From the NCBI GenBank assembly GCA_964576465.1, contig CAZNXE010000001.1, positions 1-64,000 on the forward strand: DNA of 64,000 bases. The letters are read 5' to 3'. Shown here piece by piece: positions 1 through 10,200 of the stretch. The translations under genes and the position numbers were made by a program. The DNA comes from CAZNXE01 sp964576465. GTDB lineage: Bacteria > Planctomycetota > Planctomycetia > Pirellulales > JAEUIK01. The notes below the pieces were generated by a model that was given only the letters and a program-made list of their open reading frames with translations, was not told where the DNA came from and made no database searches. Each line of letters begins with the position of its first letter. The stretch's first letter is position 1.

Positions 1-370
1 GACAAGCGAAAATCGTGGGCAACGCATGCCAGTGATCGGGCGTGCCCAACACGATGGCGTCGATTTCAGGGTCGTCCAACGCCTTACGAAAATCGGAAAG
101 CGTCTCAGGCCGCCGACCAAGCTTGCTAGCCACACCGTCGGTTCGCTCGTTGAGCACGCGCTCGTCGATGTCGCACACATACTTCACGCTGGCTGTTGGC
201 AAGCCGGCAAAAGTATTGAGCAAGCCGCCACCTCGACCGCGAACACCAATCACGGCCACATTCACCCGATCGTTTGGCTCAGCGGCCGATGCCGAAGGCT
301 TGAGAACCGATGTTGCCGCGGCCGCCACGACCGCGCCGGAAGCAGTGCGAACGAAATCACGTCGATGCAT
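1..370 (-). CDS. Gfo/Idh/MocA family oxidoreductase, N-terminal part (cut by window edge)
   Basis: An open frame runs from an ATG at 370 off the left edge, so only about 123 residues are visible. It starts MHRRDFVRTASGAVVAAAA, a twin-arginine export signal with RR at residues 3-4. A Rossmann nucleotide-binding start follows (VAVIGVRGRGGG), and further on VLGTPDHWH, the motif typical of planctomycete Gfo/Idh/MocA proteins. The family are NAD(P)-dependent sugar or inositol dehydrogenases; the exported planctomycete members are usually of unknown substrate. No clear ribosome-binding site precedes the start. It is divergent from the gene beginning at 697. The family is fairly sure; the substrate cannot be named. 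Confidence 0.82.
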   Translation of the reverse strand, partial: MHRRDFVRTASGAVVAAAATSVLKPSASAAEPNDRVNVAVIGVRGRGGGLLNTFAGLPTASVKYVCDIDERVLNERTDGVASKLGRRPETLSDFRKALDDPEIDAIVLGTPDHWHALPTIFAC

Positions 371-534
371 GATGGAGACCCCTCTCGCGATGGCACGCCA
401 AACAGAAAGACGGTATGAGCCCCTTCGACTGACAGGCAACACCATACCACCCCACCAGCCGGGTGGCGAATTTCGTGCAACATCCTCGGCAATCGGTCTG
501 GAACGAGACCTGGAGCCACATTCTTTGGCCGTCA

Positions 535-564
535 TTGAATTCGCTGAAACCGTGACGCTAGATA
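535..564 (+). promoter_or_regulatory. possible sigma70-type promoter in the 326-base divergent gap 371-696
   Basis: TTGAAT (535-540) and TAGATA (559-564) are separated by 18 bases, resembling -35 and -10 boxes upstream of the gene at 697. Nothing else was recognised in the gap between the divergent oxidoreductase and redoxin genes. This is a visual match only. Confidence 0.25.
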
Positions 565-696
565 CCGGGTACTGTTCGGCAGAAGGTCGAGAAGCAGGCC
601 GACACGATCTTGAGAGGCCTCTGTCCAAAGTGGCTTGCTCTTCTCCAACACAAGACCTCGCCAACAGGCATTGCCGATCCCCTAACGGAGTTTTCC

Positions 697-2493
697 ATGG
701 ACGTTTGTCTTCGATCGCTATTTTGGACTCTTGCAGGCCTGCTCACGCTTGCGGCCGTCACGGTCACGGTGGCCGAAGAGTCGCGCATTGGCCAGCAGGT
801 CGACGACTTCACCTTGCGAGATTTTCACGGTCAGGAACACTCGCTGTCCGACTTTTCCGAATCGCCGTTGGTCGTGGTGGTGTTTCTCGGCAACGAATGT
901 CCGCTGGCGAAGCTCTACGCGCCACGCTTGGTTGCGTTGACGAACGAATTTGCTGACCGCGATGTGGCGTTCTTGGCCATTAACTCGAACGTGCAAGATA
1001 CACCGACCGAAATGGCAGCGTTCGCCGGGGCGCATGATCTCAACTTCCCTTTACTCAAAGACGCCGGCAACATGGTGGCCGATCAATTGGGCGCCGAGCG
1101 AACTCCTGAAGTATTCGTACTGGATAAGGATCACGTGGTTCGTTATCGGGGCCGCATCGACGATCAATATGGTGTCGGCTATCAACGTATCCACGTCACC
1201 CGTCGTGACCTTGCCATCGCGCTCGATGAGTTGCTTGCCGGCCAAGCGGTGAGCACGCCAGACACGCAATCGCCCGGCTGCATCATTGGCCGCGTTCGCG
1301 ATGTGGAACCTCACGGTGACATTACTTACACCGGACATGTCGCGGAGATTCTGAACCGGCGGTGTGTCGAATGTCACCGCGATGGCGAATTGGCCCCCTT
1401 CCCACTGACCTCCTACGACGACGTGATCGGCTGGTCGGAGATGATTGCCGAAGTGGTCTCACAGGGGCGAATGCCGCCCTGGTTTGCCGATCCGCGGTAT
1501 GGCGAATTCAGCAACGATTGCAGCATGAGCGAGCCGGAGAAGCAGACACTGTTTGCCTGGGTCAACAACGGTTCGCCCGAAGGCGATCCCGCCGCGCTCT
1601 CCGCGCCGCCGCAGTTCACCGAAGGCTGGAACATTGGTCAGCCGGATGCAATCTATACGATGCCCAAGCCGTACACCGTGCAGGCCGAAGGTACGATCGA
1701 CTATCAGTATTTCACCATCGATCCGAAATTGACTGAGGATGTTTGGGTCGTAGCTGCCGAAGCTCGACCCGACAACACGTCGGTGGTGCATCACGCGGTG
1801 TTGTTCGCTGTTCCGCCGGGCAGCCAGGGATTTGGCGGACGACAACGCGGCGGAGGTGGTGGTGAAGCGGCCATCGCTGGAGGTCAGCTACTCGCCATAT
1901 ACGCGCCGGGAATGCCGGCCTGGCAATATCCCCAGGGAATGGCCCTGCACGTAAAGAAAGGCTCGACGTTCATCATCCAGATGCATTACACCGCTTGCGG
2001 CAGCCAGCAGCAGGATCAAAGCTACATCGGGCTCAAGTTCGCCAAGGTGGAGGACGTCAAACAACGCATCCGCAACGGCATGTCGATCAACTTCGGCTTC
2101 GAGATCCCGCCTCATGACAACGATTTTGTCGTGACTTCCAAGTCAAAATTTCTGCGTGACACAACCTTGTTACAATTTTTCCCGCACATGCACTATCGAG
2201 GCAAGTCGTTTCGCTATGAGGCCATCTATCCCGATGGCAGCCGTGAGATTCTGCTCGACGTGCCCAACTATGATTTCAACTGGCAGTTACGTTACGATCT
2301 TGCCGAACCCAAGCGAATGCCCCGTGGAACGACGCTCGTGTGTACGGCCCATTTCGACAATTCGGCCGATAACTTGTTCAATCCCGACCCCAACAAGACC
2401 GTGCGATTCGGGCTGCAATCATTCGAAGAAATGATGATTGGCTTCTACACGGCAGTTCGCACGAATGAGGATCTGACAGCAAAGAAGAAGTAG
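697..2493 (+). CDS. redoxin - cytochrome c - copper type II monooxygenase-like fusion protein
   Basis: A 598-residue secreted protein. ACGGAG lies 6 bases before the ATG at 697, and the chosen start gives a signal peptide (residues 1-26, ending TVTVAEE). Residues 30-185 form a thioredoxin/AhpC-like fold; the usual CXXC is reduced to one cysteine (GNECPLAK, Cys68), as in some planctomycete redoxins. Residues 223-227 are a CVECH haem-binding site in a cytochrome-like segment. The C-terminal half resembles copper type II ascorbate-dependent monooxygenases, with candidate copper ligands HH365-366, H430 (IQMHYT) and HMH497-499 in PHMHYRG. The fusion suggests periplasmic redox chemistry, but the substrate is unknown. 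A hairpin terminator follows, so it is probably transcribed alone. Confidence 0.75.
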   Translation: MDVCLRSLFWTLAGLLTLAAVTVTVAEESRIGQQVDDFTLRDFHGQEHSLSDFSESPLVVVVFLGNECPLAKLYAPRLVALTNEFADRDVAFLAINSNVQDTPTEMAAFAGAHDLNFPLLKDAGNMVADQLGAERTPEVFVLDKDHVVRYRGRIDDQYGVGYQRIHVTRRDLAIALDELLAGQAVSTPDTQSPGCIIGRVRDVEPHGDITYTGHVAEILNRRCVECHRDGELAPFPLTSYDDVIGWSEMIAEVVSQGRMPPWFADPRYGEFSNDCSMSEPEKQTLFAWVNNGSPEGDPAALSAPPQFTEGWNIGQPDAIYTMPKPYTVQAEGTIDYQYFTIDPKLTEDVWVVAAEARPDNTSVVHHAVLFAVPPGSQGFGGRQRGGGGGEAAIAGGQLLAIYAPGMPAWQYPQGMALHVKKGSTFIIQMHYTACGSQQQDQSYIGLKFAKVEDVKQRIRNGMSINFGFEIPPHDNDFVVTSKSKFLRDTTLLQFFPHMHYRGKSFRYEAIYPDGSREILLDVPNYDFNWQLRYDLAEPKRMPRGTTLVCTAHFDNSADNLFNPDPNKTVRFGLQSFEEMMIGFYTAVRTNEDLTAKKK

Positions 2494-2553
2494 ACACTTC
2501 GCAGTGAAACGTGCCCGTTTCCGCTGATACCGACTCCTTGCAAACAACACCAG

Positions 2554-2590
2554 ATGCCCTGCTCGCGATCAACGTGAGCAGGGCATTTTT
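2554..2590 (+). terminator. rho-independent terminator
   Basis: An 11-bp perfect stem (ATGCCCTGCTC at 2554-2564 against GAGCAGGGCAT at 2576-2586) with an 11-base loop leads straight into a T run. It lies 61 bases after the redoxin fusion stop and before the G3P dehydrogenase gene, so it separates the two transcription units. Confidence 0.88.
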
Positions 2591-2735
2591 CTTGCAGGGT
2601 CGCCCAAAAAGCTCTGGAGCTGGCCTGCACTGCCAGTGGTCACCCAAGGGCACGGTCTCTAGAATCGCTACAGAAGCCGGCCTTGCAAAAGGTTGGCGTT
2701 GCCAAGGCTTTCGACCACAGCAGAGCGACCACGTA

Positions 2736-4322
2736 ATGGCTATCAACGACCACGAACCTTTCGATTTGTTGGTGATCGGTGGTGGTTGTGTTGGTACATC
2801 GGTGGCGATGTTCGCTGCCCGTGCCGGCATGAAGACCGCACTGGTCGAAGCCGACGACTTCGGCGCCAAGACAACGGCTTCATCCAGCGAGCTGATCCAC
2901 GGCGGGCTGCAATATCTGTTTCGTTTGCGGTTGGGCATTGTTCGGCAGTCGAATGAGTACGCCCGGCGGATTTATCGTTCGGCAACGCATCTTTGCCATC
3001 CGCTGCCGATCGTCGTGCCGTGTTATCGTGGCGGGCCGGTTCCGCTAACGGCGCTGCGGCTCTTCATGCGACTCTACGAGCGGTACAATCGCCGCCTTCG
3101 CAAAGCACCGCCGATGCGCAAGCTCACTGTCGATGACATCATCCGCCGAGTGCCTGGTATTCGTCGCGAAGGGCTTCTCGGTGGCGTTGAATACTACGAA
3201 TGGCAGGTCGACTCTCCTCGGCTCTGTCTCGCCACGGCGCAGTCTGCCGCTGAGCATGGAGCCTGGGTCCGCAACCATGCCCGGGTTACTAATATCAAGC
3301 GCGAGACCGACGGCAACTTCCACGTTACTCTCGACGATCTTCGCCAAGGCCAACCACGAACGCTGACTGCCCGATTGGTCGTCAACGCCACGGGCCCTTG
3401 GACCGACGAGCTTTGTCGCATGGCGGGCATCAACGACTCTCGGCGAATTCGTCCCACCCGGGGAGCGCACGTCTTCGTACCTAAGATTGCCGATGTCGGC
3501 TTGCTCGAACATCTGATCGACGGTCGATTCGCCATAATCGTGCCGCGTGGACACATGAGCATGATCGGCACCACCGACGACGACTACTACGGCGATCTGG
3601 ATAACATGCAGGCCACCGGCGACGAGATCGCCTATCTCCTGCAAGGGGTGAAGCATCTGATCCCCGAGTTTTCGACCGACGAAGTGATCGACTCCAAGGT
3701 CGGGGTGCGTCCGACGATTTTCCAATATGGAAAGACCGAGGACAAAGTCTCGCGCGACCACCGCGTCGACGAACACGATGACTCGCAACTCCCCAACTTC
3801 ATCTCCGTCTACGGCGGCAAACTGGCCACCCACACGCTGATGGCTGAAGACGTGCTCACCATCGTCTCCAAACGGCTGGACATACCGGTGGTCGCTCTGT
3901 CTGATTACCGCCTGCCCGGCACACCCGAGGGCGATCCGCTGGCTTTGTTCTCCACGGCACGTTCAGACGCAGAGAAGTACTCGCTGCCCCCCGACGCAAT
4001 GGAAACTTTGGCCCGACGATACGGAACCCACTACGCGGCCGTTGCCCGGTTGACCGTCGACAATCCAGCCTTGAAGGAGAATATCTGTCGGTGCAAGGCC
4101 GACGGTCAGCCAGCCAATCATGTGCTGGCCGCCGAAGTCGAATACGCATTGCGGCACGAGTGGGCCTTGAACACCGAGGACGTCGCGCGTCGTACCGGCA
4201 TGCACGTTGGTTCCTGTCGCCAGGGCGGGTGTCTGGAACGACTCGATAAGCTCGTATCTGATTTGAGTGCGAGTCAGCAAAACAAGACTTCCGACCACGT
4301 GCCCTCCAACGAAACGCGTTAA
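2736..4322 (+). CDS. glpD: FAD-dependent glycerol-3-phosphate dehydrogenase
   Basis: A 528-residue enzyme of the GlpA/GlpD family, which oxidises sn-glycerol 3-phosphate to dihydroxyacetone phosphate and passes electrons to the quinone pool. The FAD dinucleotide-binding loop is VIGGGCVG at residues 13-20, and the family signature appears as SSSELIHGGLQYL near residue 50. A C-terminal DAO_C-type helical domain (ALRHEWALNTEDVARRTG) is present. There is no cysteine-rich iron-sulfur tail as in GlpA, so GlpD is the better match. The frame extends upstream to about 2511, but the ATG at 2736 places the FAD motif correctly and clears the terminator. The next gene starts 51 bases downstream on the same strand and is probably cotranscribed. 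Confidence 0.85.
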   Translation: MAINDHEPFDLLVIGGGCVGTSVAMFAARAGMKTALVEADDFGAKTTASSSELIHGGLQYLFRLRLGIVRQSNEYARRIYRSATHLCHPLPIVVPCYRGGPVPLTALRLFMRLYERYNRRLRKAPPMRKLTVDDIIRRVPGIRREGLLGGVEYYEWQVDSPRLCLATAQSAAEHGAWVRNHARVTNIKRETDGNFHVTLDDLRQGQPRTLTARLVVNATGPWTDELCRMAGINDSRRIRPTRGAHVFVPKIADVGLLEHLIDGRFAIIVPRGHMSMIGTTDDDYYGDLDNMQATGDEIAYLLQGVKHLIPEFSTDEVIDSKVGVRPTIFQYGKTEDKVSRDHRVDEHDDSQLPNFISVYGGKLATHTLMAEDVLTIVSKRLDIPVVALSDYRLPGTPEGDPLALFSTARSDAEKYSLPPDAMETLARRYGTHYAAVARLTVDNPALKENICRCKADGQPANHVLAAEVEYALRHEWALNTEDVARRTGMHVGSCRQGGCLERLDKLVSDLSASQQNKTSDHVPSNETR

Positions 4323-4373
4323 TTTTGCTACGATGGGCAGTCGTGCGTTGGATTCGTGACAGGAGTTTACGTG

Positions 4374-6077
4374 ATGGCTGGTTTTCGCAACGATCGGTTA
4401 TGCCGCCCCGGTGGCTGGGGCCGTTCAGAAGACGCGCTATCACTCGGCGAGCAACCCAAGTTGGCCGCCTATCTGTCCGAGGCACTCGGGGGCTTGCACG
4501 AACCGCCCGATGAACTGCCACCGTGGGATCCCCCGCCGCCGGCTAGTCGACTTACCGACGCCACGCTCGGCGCGCTAATTGATCGCCTCGGAGCCGATGC
4601 TGTCTCGACTGACGATCCCGATCGCATCGCACACTCACAGGGCAGAAGTTATCGCGACCTGCTGCGCATCTGGTCCGGACATCTTGGCCCTGTGACCGAC
4701 GCGGTTGTGTACCCGGGCGATGAAGAAGAGGTGGCCGCGGTGTTGCGTTTGGCGGCCGAACATGATCTTTCCGTGGTCCCCTTCGGGGGAGGAACCAGCG
4801 TGGTTGGCGGCGTCGACCCGATCGCCGGGCAACATACCGGCACGATCACACTCGACACCATGCGATTGGATCATGTGAACATCGACACCGAAGCACAGTT
4901 GGCCGATATCGGCGCCGGCGTGCTCGGTCCCGATCTCGAACGGCGACTTGGCGAGCACGACTTCACACTTGGGCATTTCCCACAGTCGTTCGAGTATTCG
5001 ACATTCGGCGGTTGGGTTGCCACGCGCGGTGCCGGTCAACAATCGACCCGCTATGGCAAGATTGAACGCATGGTGCTGTCCGTAAAGATCGTAACCCCCG
5101 AGGGAACGATCCAAACCCGCAATGTGCCGGCGTCCGCTGCCGGCCCGGCGCTCGTGCAGCAACTCATTGGGTCCGAAGGCACCTTGGGTGTGATCACTTC
5201 GGCCGTGGCCCGCGTTCGACGGCGTACCGAGGCGTCCGAATTCGGCACATTCCTGCTGGGCGATTTCGACACGGCCATCACGCTGGTCCGCGATCTGGCG
5301 CAAGCCGAATTGCCTCTGTCCGTGGTGCGACTCTCCGATGCGCACGAGACGCGATTCATGCTCGAAGCCACCGCCAGCCGACCAACGCTCATGCGTCGTA
5401 TCGGGAAAGCCTACGTGGCACGAAGCATGCGTCGCCGCGAATTCGATCAAAAGCGAATCTGCATCCTCATGGTCAGCGTCGACAGCGATCGACCCACGGT
5501 TCATCGGGCAATGCGGCGAGTTCGCTCGCTGGCTGAATTGGCGGGTGCCGTGTATGTCGGCGCCGGGCCGGGTCGCAATTGGGAGAAAGATCGCTTCCGC
5601 CACCCCTATCTCCGCGACGAGTTGCTGGGGCGCCGGGTCATGGTCGACACCCTGGAAACCGCCACTACCTGGAGCAACGTCAAGCCGCTCTACAATTCAG
5701 TGCAACAAGCCACACTCCGCGCGATGAAAGAAACGGGCACGCCGGGCGTAGTGCTCTGCCACTTGTCGCACGTCTATCCTAGCGGCTCGTCGTTGTACTA
5801 CACATTTCTCGCACGGCAGCAACGCGGCGATGAACTTCGGCAGTGGGAGCATGTCAAACAAGCGGCCAACGCGGCAATCGTCGCCGGCGGTGGGACACTC
5901 ACCCACCACCACGGAATCGGCAACGAACACGTACCGCTTTCCAACGAGCACGGCCCCGTTGGCGTTGCAGCACTGGCCGCCGCCAAAGGGGCGCTCGACC
6001 CGGCCAACATCATGAACCCGGGCAAGCTGTACAACACGCGGCCCGGCGGTGGCGATGTATCCGAACCTTCTGAGTAG
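4374..6077 (+). CDS. FAD-linked oxidase, alkyl-DHAP synthase (AGPS)-like
   Basis: A 567-residue flavoprotein of the VAO/PCMH family. AGGAG at 4361-4365, 8 bases before the ATG at 4374, fixes the start. The FAD-binding segment includes VVPFGGGTSVVGG and the FPQSFEYSTFGGW / RYGKIE block. The C-terminal half carries HHHGIGNEH and ends DPANIMNPGKL. The YSTFGGW block, the triple-histidine motif and the SSLYYTF stretch match alkylglycerone-phosphate synthase, which swaps the acyl group of acyl-DHAP for a fatty alcohol to form an ether lipid. The adjacent DHAP-producing dehydrogenase fits that role. A D-lactate or glycolate oxidase-like activity is the main alternative. The fold is sure, the reaction is inferred. 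Confidence 0.65.
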   Translation: MAGFRNDRLCRPGGWGRSEDALSLGEQPKLAAYLSEALGGLHEPPDELPPWDPPPPASRLTDATLGALIDRLGADAVSTDDPDRIAHSQGRSYRDLLRIWSGHLGPVTDAVVYPGDEEEVAAVLRLAAEHDLSVVPFGGGTSVVGGVDPIAGQHTGTITLDTMRLDHVNIDTEAQLADIGAGVLGPDLERRLGEHDFTLGHFPQSFEYSTFGGWVATRGAGQQSTRYGKIERMVLSVKIVTPEGTIQTRNVPASAAGPALVQQLIGSEGTLGVITSAVARVRRRTEASEFGTFLLGDFDTAITLVRDLAQAELPLSVVRLSDAHETRFMLEATASRPTLMRRIGKAYVARSMRRREFDQKRICILMVSVDSDRPTVHRAMRRVRSLAELAGAVYVGAGPGRNWEKDRFRHPYLRDELLGRRVMVDTLETATTWSNVKPLYNSVQQATLRAMKETGTPGVVLCHLSHVYPSGSSLYYTFLARQQRGDELRQWEHVKQAANAAIVAGGGTLTHHHGIGNEHVPLSNEHGPVGVAALAAAKGALDPANIMNPGKLYNTRPGGGDVSEPSE

Positions 6078-6127
6078 CTGCACCAACAGCGTTCAACACA
6101 CCGTTGGCAATCTGGTTCCACACCGAC

Positions 6128-6859
6128 CTATTCGTAGCGTTGCGTGGTCGGCTTGATGACCAATTCGGCCACATGGGCACGTGGCGGAAGACAGGCGATC
6201 ATCAGCACTGCCGCGGCGATGTCTTCGCCTTGCAAAATACGAGCCCGATGCTCGGCGCTGACCGGCACTGGGCGATTATCCAGAATCGGGGTTTCAACCT
6301 CGCCGGGGAAAACGTTCGTCACGCGAATGCCCTTGTCACCAAGCTCCAGGGCCGCCGAAAGGCCCAATGCCGCCATGGCGAACTTCGAGGCATTGTACGC
6401 CACGCCGCCAAGCAGGCCCGCCCGTTTCCCAGAAGTCGACGAGATATTCACGATCAGCCCATCGCCGCGTTCGACCATCCCCGGCACCACGGCGTGAATG
6501 CAGTTGTACGCGCCGGTGGCGTTGACCGCCATCAACCGATCCCAATCGTCGGGGTCGAGTTCGAGTAGCGAGCGACGGGGTGTATTGACGCCTGCGTTGT
6601 TCACCAGTATGTCGACGTGACCGAGTTGTTCGTGCGCCCAGTCGGCAAGCAACTTGACACTGTCGCGGTCCGCAACGTCGGCCACCTGCACTTCAATCGT
6701 CGGTTCACCAGCAAACGACGCGGCAACTTCGCGAAGCGGCGCTTCACGCCTTCCCGCAATCGCCACGCGACACCCCTGTTCCGCAAGTGCAATAGCGATA
6801 GCTTTGCCAATGCCGGTACCGCCCCCGGTGATGAGCGCCGTCTTACCTGAGAGCTTCAT
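6128..6859 (-). CDS. SDR family NAD(P)-dependent oxidoreductase
   Basis: A 243-residue classical short-chain dehydrogenase. The cofactor loop is TGGGTGIG (residues 12-19), the structural motif is NNAG, and the catalytic set is ISSTSG (Ser) with YNASK (Tyr and Lys). Length and motif order match FabG-like reductases. It converges on the AGPS-like gene, whose stop is 50 bases away, so it is not in the same operon. It could reduce a keto lipid intermediate or an unrelated ketone; the sequence alone does not decide. Confidence 0.8.
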   Translation of the reverse strand: MKLSGKTALITGGGTGIGKAIAIALAEQGCRVAIAGRREAPLREVAASFAGEPTIEVQVADVADRDSVKLLADWAHEQLGHVDILVNNAGVNTPRRSLLELDPDDWDRLMAVNATGAYNCIHAVVPGMVERGDGLIVNISSTSGKRAGLLGGVAYNASKFAMAALGLSAALELGDKGIRVTNVFPGEVETPILDNRPVPVSAEHRARILQGEDIAAAVLMIACLPPRAHVAELVIKPTTQRYE

Positions 6860-7211
6860 CGATCGTAAACTCCGTGTTGATTCGTCTCTGATTTGTGATT
6901 CAATATCGTTCGATCAGCAACGGTAACGCCGACAAAGCGGTTCCCGTTTCTAGAGGTGTCGAATCGTAGTGAACGCGACAGATGCACATCGTTGTAACGT
7001 CCTGGGAGTCGGCTGCAAGCGGCGATGTCGAAAGTAATTTCCCGCACCATTGGCTATTTCACATAACCTTTCTTGACCAATTGCTGGCGAATTCTAGGAT
7101 TTCAGTAGGGATGGCCGAAGAGAATAGTGCTTCGGACCTCGTTCTGGGACAGTAATCCATCATCACCACAACGCGTTGCCACACGCATCAATAACTCCCG
7201 TTCACGTTCAC
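6860..7211. other. divergent intergenic region between the SDR gene and putA
   Basis: This 352-base gap has no convincing gene. It should hold promoters for both flanking genes. A possible plus-strand promoter is TTGACC (7072-7077) and TAGGAT (7094-7099) with a 16-base spacer, about 110 bases before the putA start. No riboswitch or RNA gene was recognised. Confidence 0.4.
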
Positions 7212-10200
7212 ATGTCCAACGCATCCACACGAACCACGTTCGACGACAGCTTCTCGCCTGGCGAGTTGGCACTCATCGAACGGTCGACGCAAGAAATCGG
7301 GCGTCAGGTTTTCGCGGCGCATCGCTCGCAAACTCCACACGTATTCGAGCGGCGATGGTGGGACGATCACATCATGTCGTGGGCCATGCAGGATGAGTCG
7401 GTCAAGGTGCAGATGTTCCGCTTCGTCGACGTGTTGCCGATGTTGCACGACGCCACGTCAGTCATCCAACACCTGCACGAATATTTCGACGAAGTGCAAC
7501 AATATCTGCCGTCTGCCGCCCGGCTGGGGCTATCGGTGACCTCTCCGCATTCGGTCGCCGGTCGTGCGTTGGCGATGGCTGCTCGACGTCAGGCAAGTGG
7601 TCAGGCCCGTCGATTCATTGCCGGCACCACGACCGAAGAAGTGTTAGTGGCAGCGCGAAGAGAACGCAAACTGCGGCGCGCATTCACACTCGATGTGCTT
7701 GGCGAAGCCGTCACCAGTGAACGTGAGGCCGAGCGATACCTGCAAGCCTACATCGATCTCATCCAAGACATTGCCCCGCAGGTGAATCACTGGCCAGAGG
7801 TACCACAGGTTGATCGAGGGCAATTCATGAAATTGCCGCGAGTCAACGTCTCCGTGAAACTCTCGGCGCTTGATAGCCAGTTCGATCCGATCGATCCCGA
7901 GGGCACGACCCAGCGTGTTGCCGAGAGGCTGCGGCGCCTACTTCGCGTTGCTCGCAACCACGAGGCGTATGTCCACATCGACATGGAGTCGTATCATACC
8001 AAGGATCTGACGCTGTCTATCTTCCAACAAGTTCTGATGGAAGATGAGTTTCGCGACACCTCGGACGTGGGAATCGTCATTCAATGCTACTTGCAAGATG
8101 CCGTTGCTGACTTGCTGAAACTCCGCGATTGGTCCCGACAGCGCGGCAAGCCGGTTTGGGTACGATTGGTGAAAGGGGCCTACTGGGATTATGAAACCGT
8201 TCACGCTCGGGCCACCGGATGGCCCATTCCCGTATTCCAACAGAAGTGGCAATCCGACGATTGCTTTGAACGTTGCACGCGATTCGTGATGCGAAATCAC
8301 GAATACCTCAAACCGGCGCTCGGCAGCCACAACATTCGCTCCCTGGCACACGGCATCGCCGCCGCACGGCACGTTGGCTTGCCGCCAGAAGGTTACGAAA
8401 TCCAAATGCTCCATGGGATGGCCGACGCCGAGAAGCAGGCCTTCGTCGACATGGGGCATCGCGTACGGGTGTATATGCCCTACGGAGAACTCATCCCCGG
8501 GATGGCGTACTTGGTTCGCCGCCTGTTGGAAAATACATCGAACGACTCGTTCTTACGGGCCAGTTTCACAGAGCACGTGGCCCCGGAGAAGCTGCTGATG
8601 AAACCCGAACCAACTGTCAATGACGATAGCCAAGTAACTTCCGAACCCTCGGCAGTTACCCTCGTGGGATCGAGCGATACGCCGGCTCCCGTAAACGAAC
8701 CACCCATCGACTTCGCGATCCAAGGCAATCGCCTCGCCATGCAAGCGGCTTTGGACTTGGTGCGCGAACAGTTCGGGCAGTCCTATCCGCTGGTGATCGA
8801 TGGCCGCGAGGTCTCGTCAAGTGAAACAATTCCGTCGCTCGATCCCTCGCACCACGACTCTGTCGTTGGAACGGTGGCGGCAGCGACGAAAGACCATGCC
8901 AACGAAGCCGTGACCGCGGCAAAGAAATCTCTGCCCGAGTGGGCGGCGCTGGGGGCTGAGGGTCGAGGCAAGGTGTTGCGAACCGCGGCTGATGTCATGC
9001 GACGACGGCGATGCGAGTTGGCCGCTTGGGTTGTTCACGAAGGTGGCAAGTCGTGGCCAGCCGCGGACGGCGACATTACCGAGGCCATCGACTTTATCGA
9101 GTATTACACCGCCGCTGCCACGCGCATGGAGATGCCTCGGGGCGTCGATGTCCCTGGGGAAGAAAACCGATTCAGCTATGCCCCACGAGGCGTCANNNNN
9201 NNNNNGCCGTGGAATTTTCCGCTGGCCATCTTAACTGGCATGACCACGGCGGCATTGGCCACGGGAAACACCGTGGTGATGAAACCGGCCGAACAATCAC
9301 CCATCGTGGCATCGAAGTTGATGGAAGTCTTCGTCGAGGCCGGTGTGCCACCGGGAGTCGTGAATTACTTGCCAGGTCGAGGTGAAACGGCCGGGGCGGC
9401 ACTCGTCGAACATCCCGAAGTGGCCATCATCGCCTTCACCGGATCGCGCGAGGTGGGCCTGTCGATTCATCGCCGGGCGGCGGAGATCTCGGCCGAAGGT
9501 GCGCCGTTCGTCAAACGCGTCATCGCCGAGATGGGTGGCAAGAACGGAATCATCATCGACGATGATGCCGACCTTGATGAGGCCGTCTTGGGGGTCGTCG
9601 AAAGCGCCTTTGGATTTCAGGGACAGAAGTGTTCCGCCTGTTCGAGGGTGATCGTACTAGAGGCGGTGTATGATGTTTTCCTGAGACGATTAGTCGATGC
9701 GACACAAAGTCGAACCGTCGGTCCGGCTGAAGATCCAGGTTCAAAGGTCGGACCACTCATTGACGACGAAGCCCGGCAACGGGTCTTGAAATACATCGAA
9801 CTCGGACGCAACGAAGGACGCGAAGTGTTGGCGGTTGATGTGGGTGACCTTGCCGAACAGGGCTATTTCGTCGGGCCTCATATCTATGCCGATGTACCGC
9901 ACGATGCTCGATTGGCTCGCGAAGAAATCTTCGGACCCGTGTTGGCGGTGATTCGTGCTAAGGACTTCAATGAGGCGATTCGCATCATCAACGACACCGA
10001 CTATGGGCTAACCGCGGGTCTCTTTTCACGTAGTCCGGCCCATCTCGATCGCGCTCGCCACGAACTGATGGTGGGCAATGTGTACCTCAATCGCGGCATC
10101 ACCGGCGCGCTGGTCGGGCGGCAGCCTTTCGGTGGATTTAAGATGTCGGGCATCGGCAGCAAGGCCGGCGGTGCCGATTATCTGTTGCAATTTGTCGTTC

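Noticed and set aside
3045..3833. Long minus-strand frames opposite glpD and the AGPS-like gene (also 4635-5603)
   Set aside because: They are open because of high GC content in the antisense phase; translations show no family motifs and the plus-strand genes are certain.
6128..6859. Alkyl-DHAP reductase assignment for the SDR
   Set aside because: It is convergent to the AGPS-like gene and the SDR motifs are generic; the context is suggestive only.
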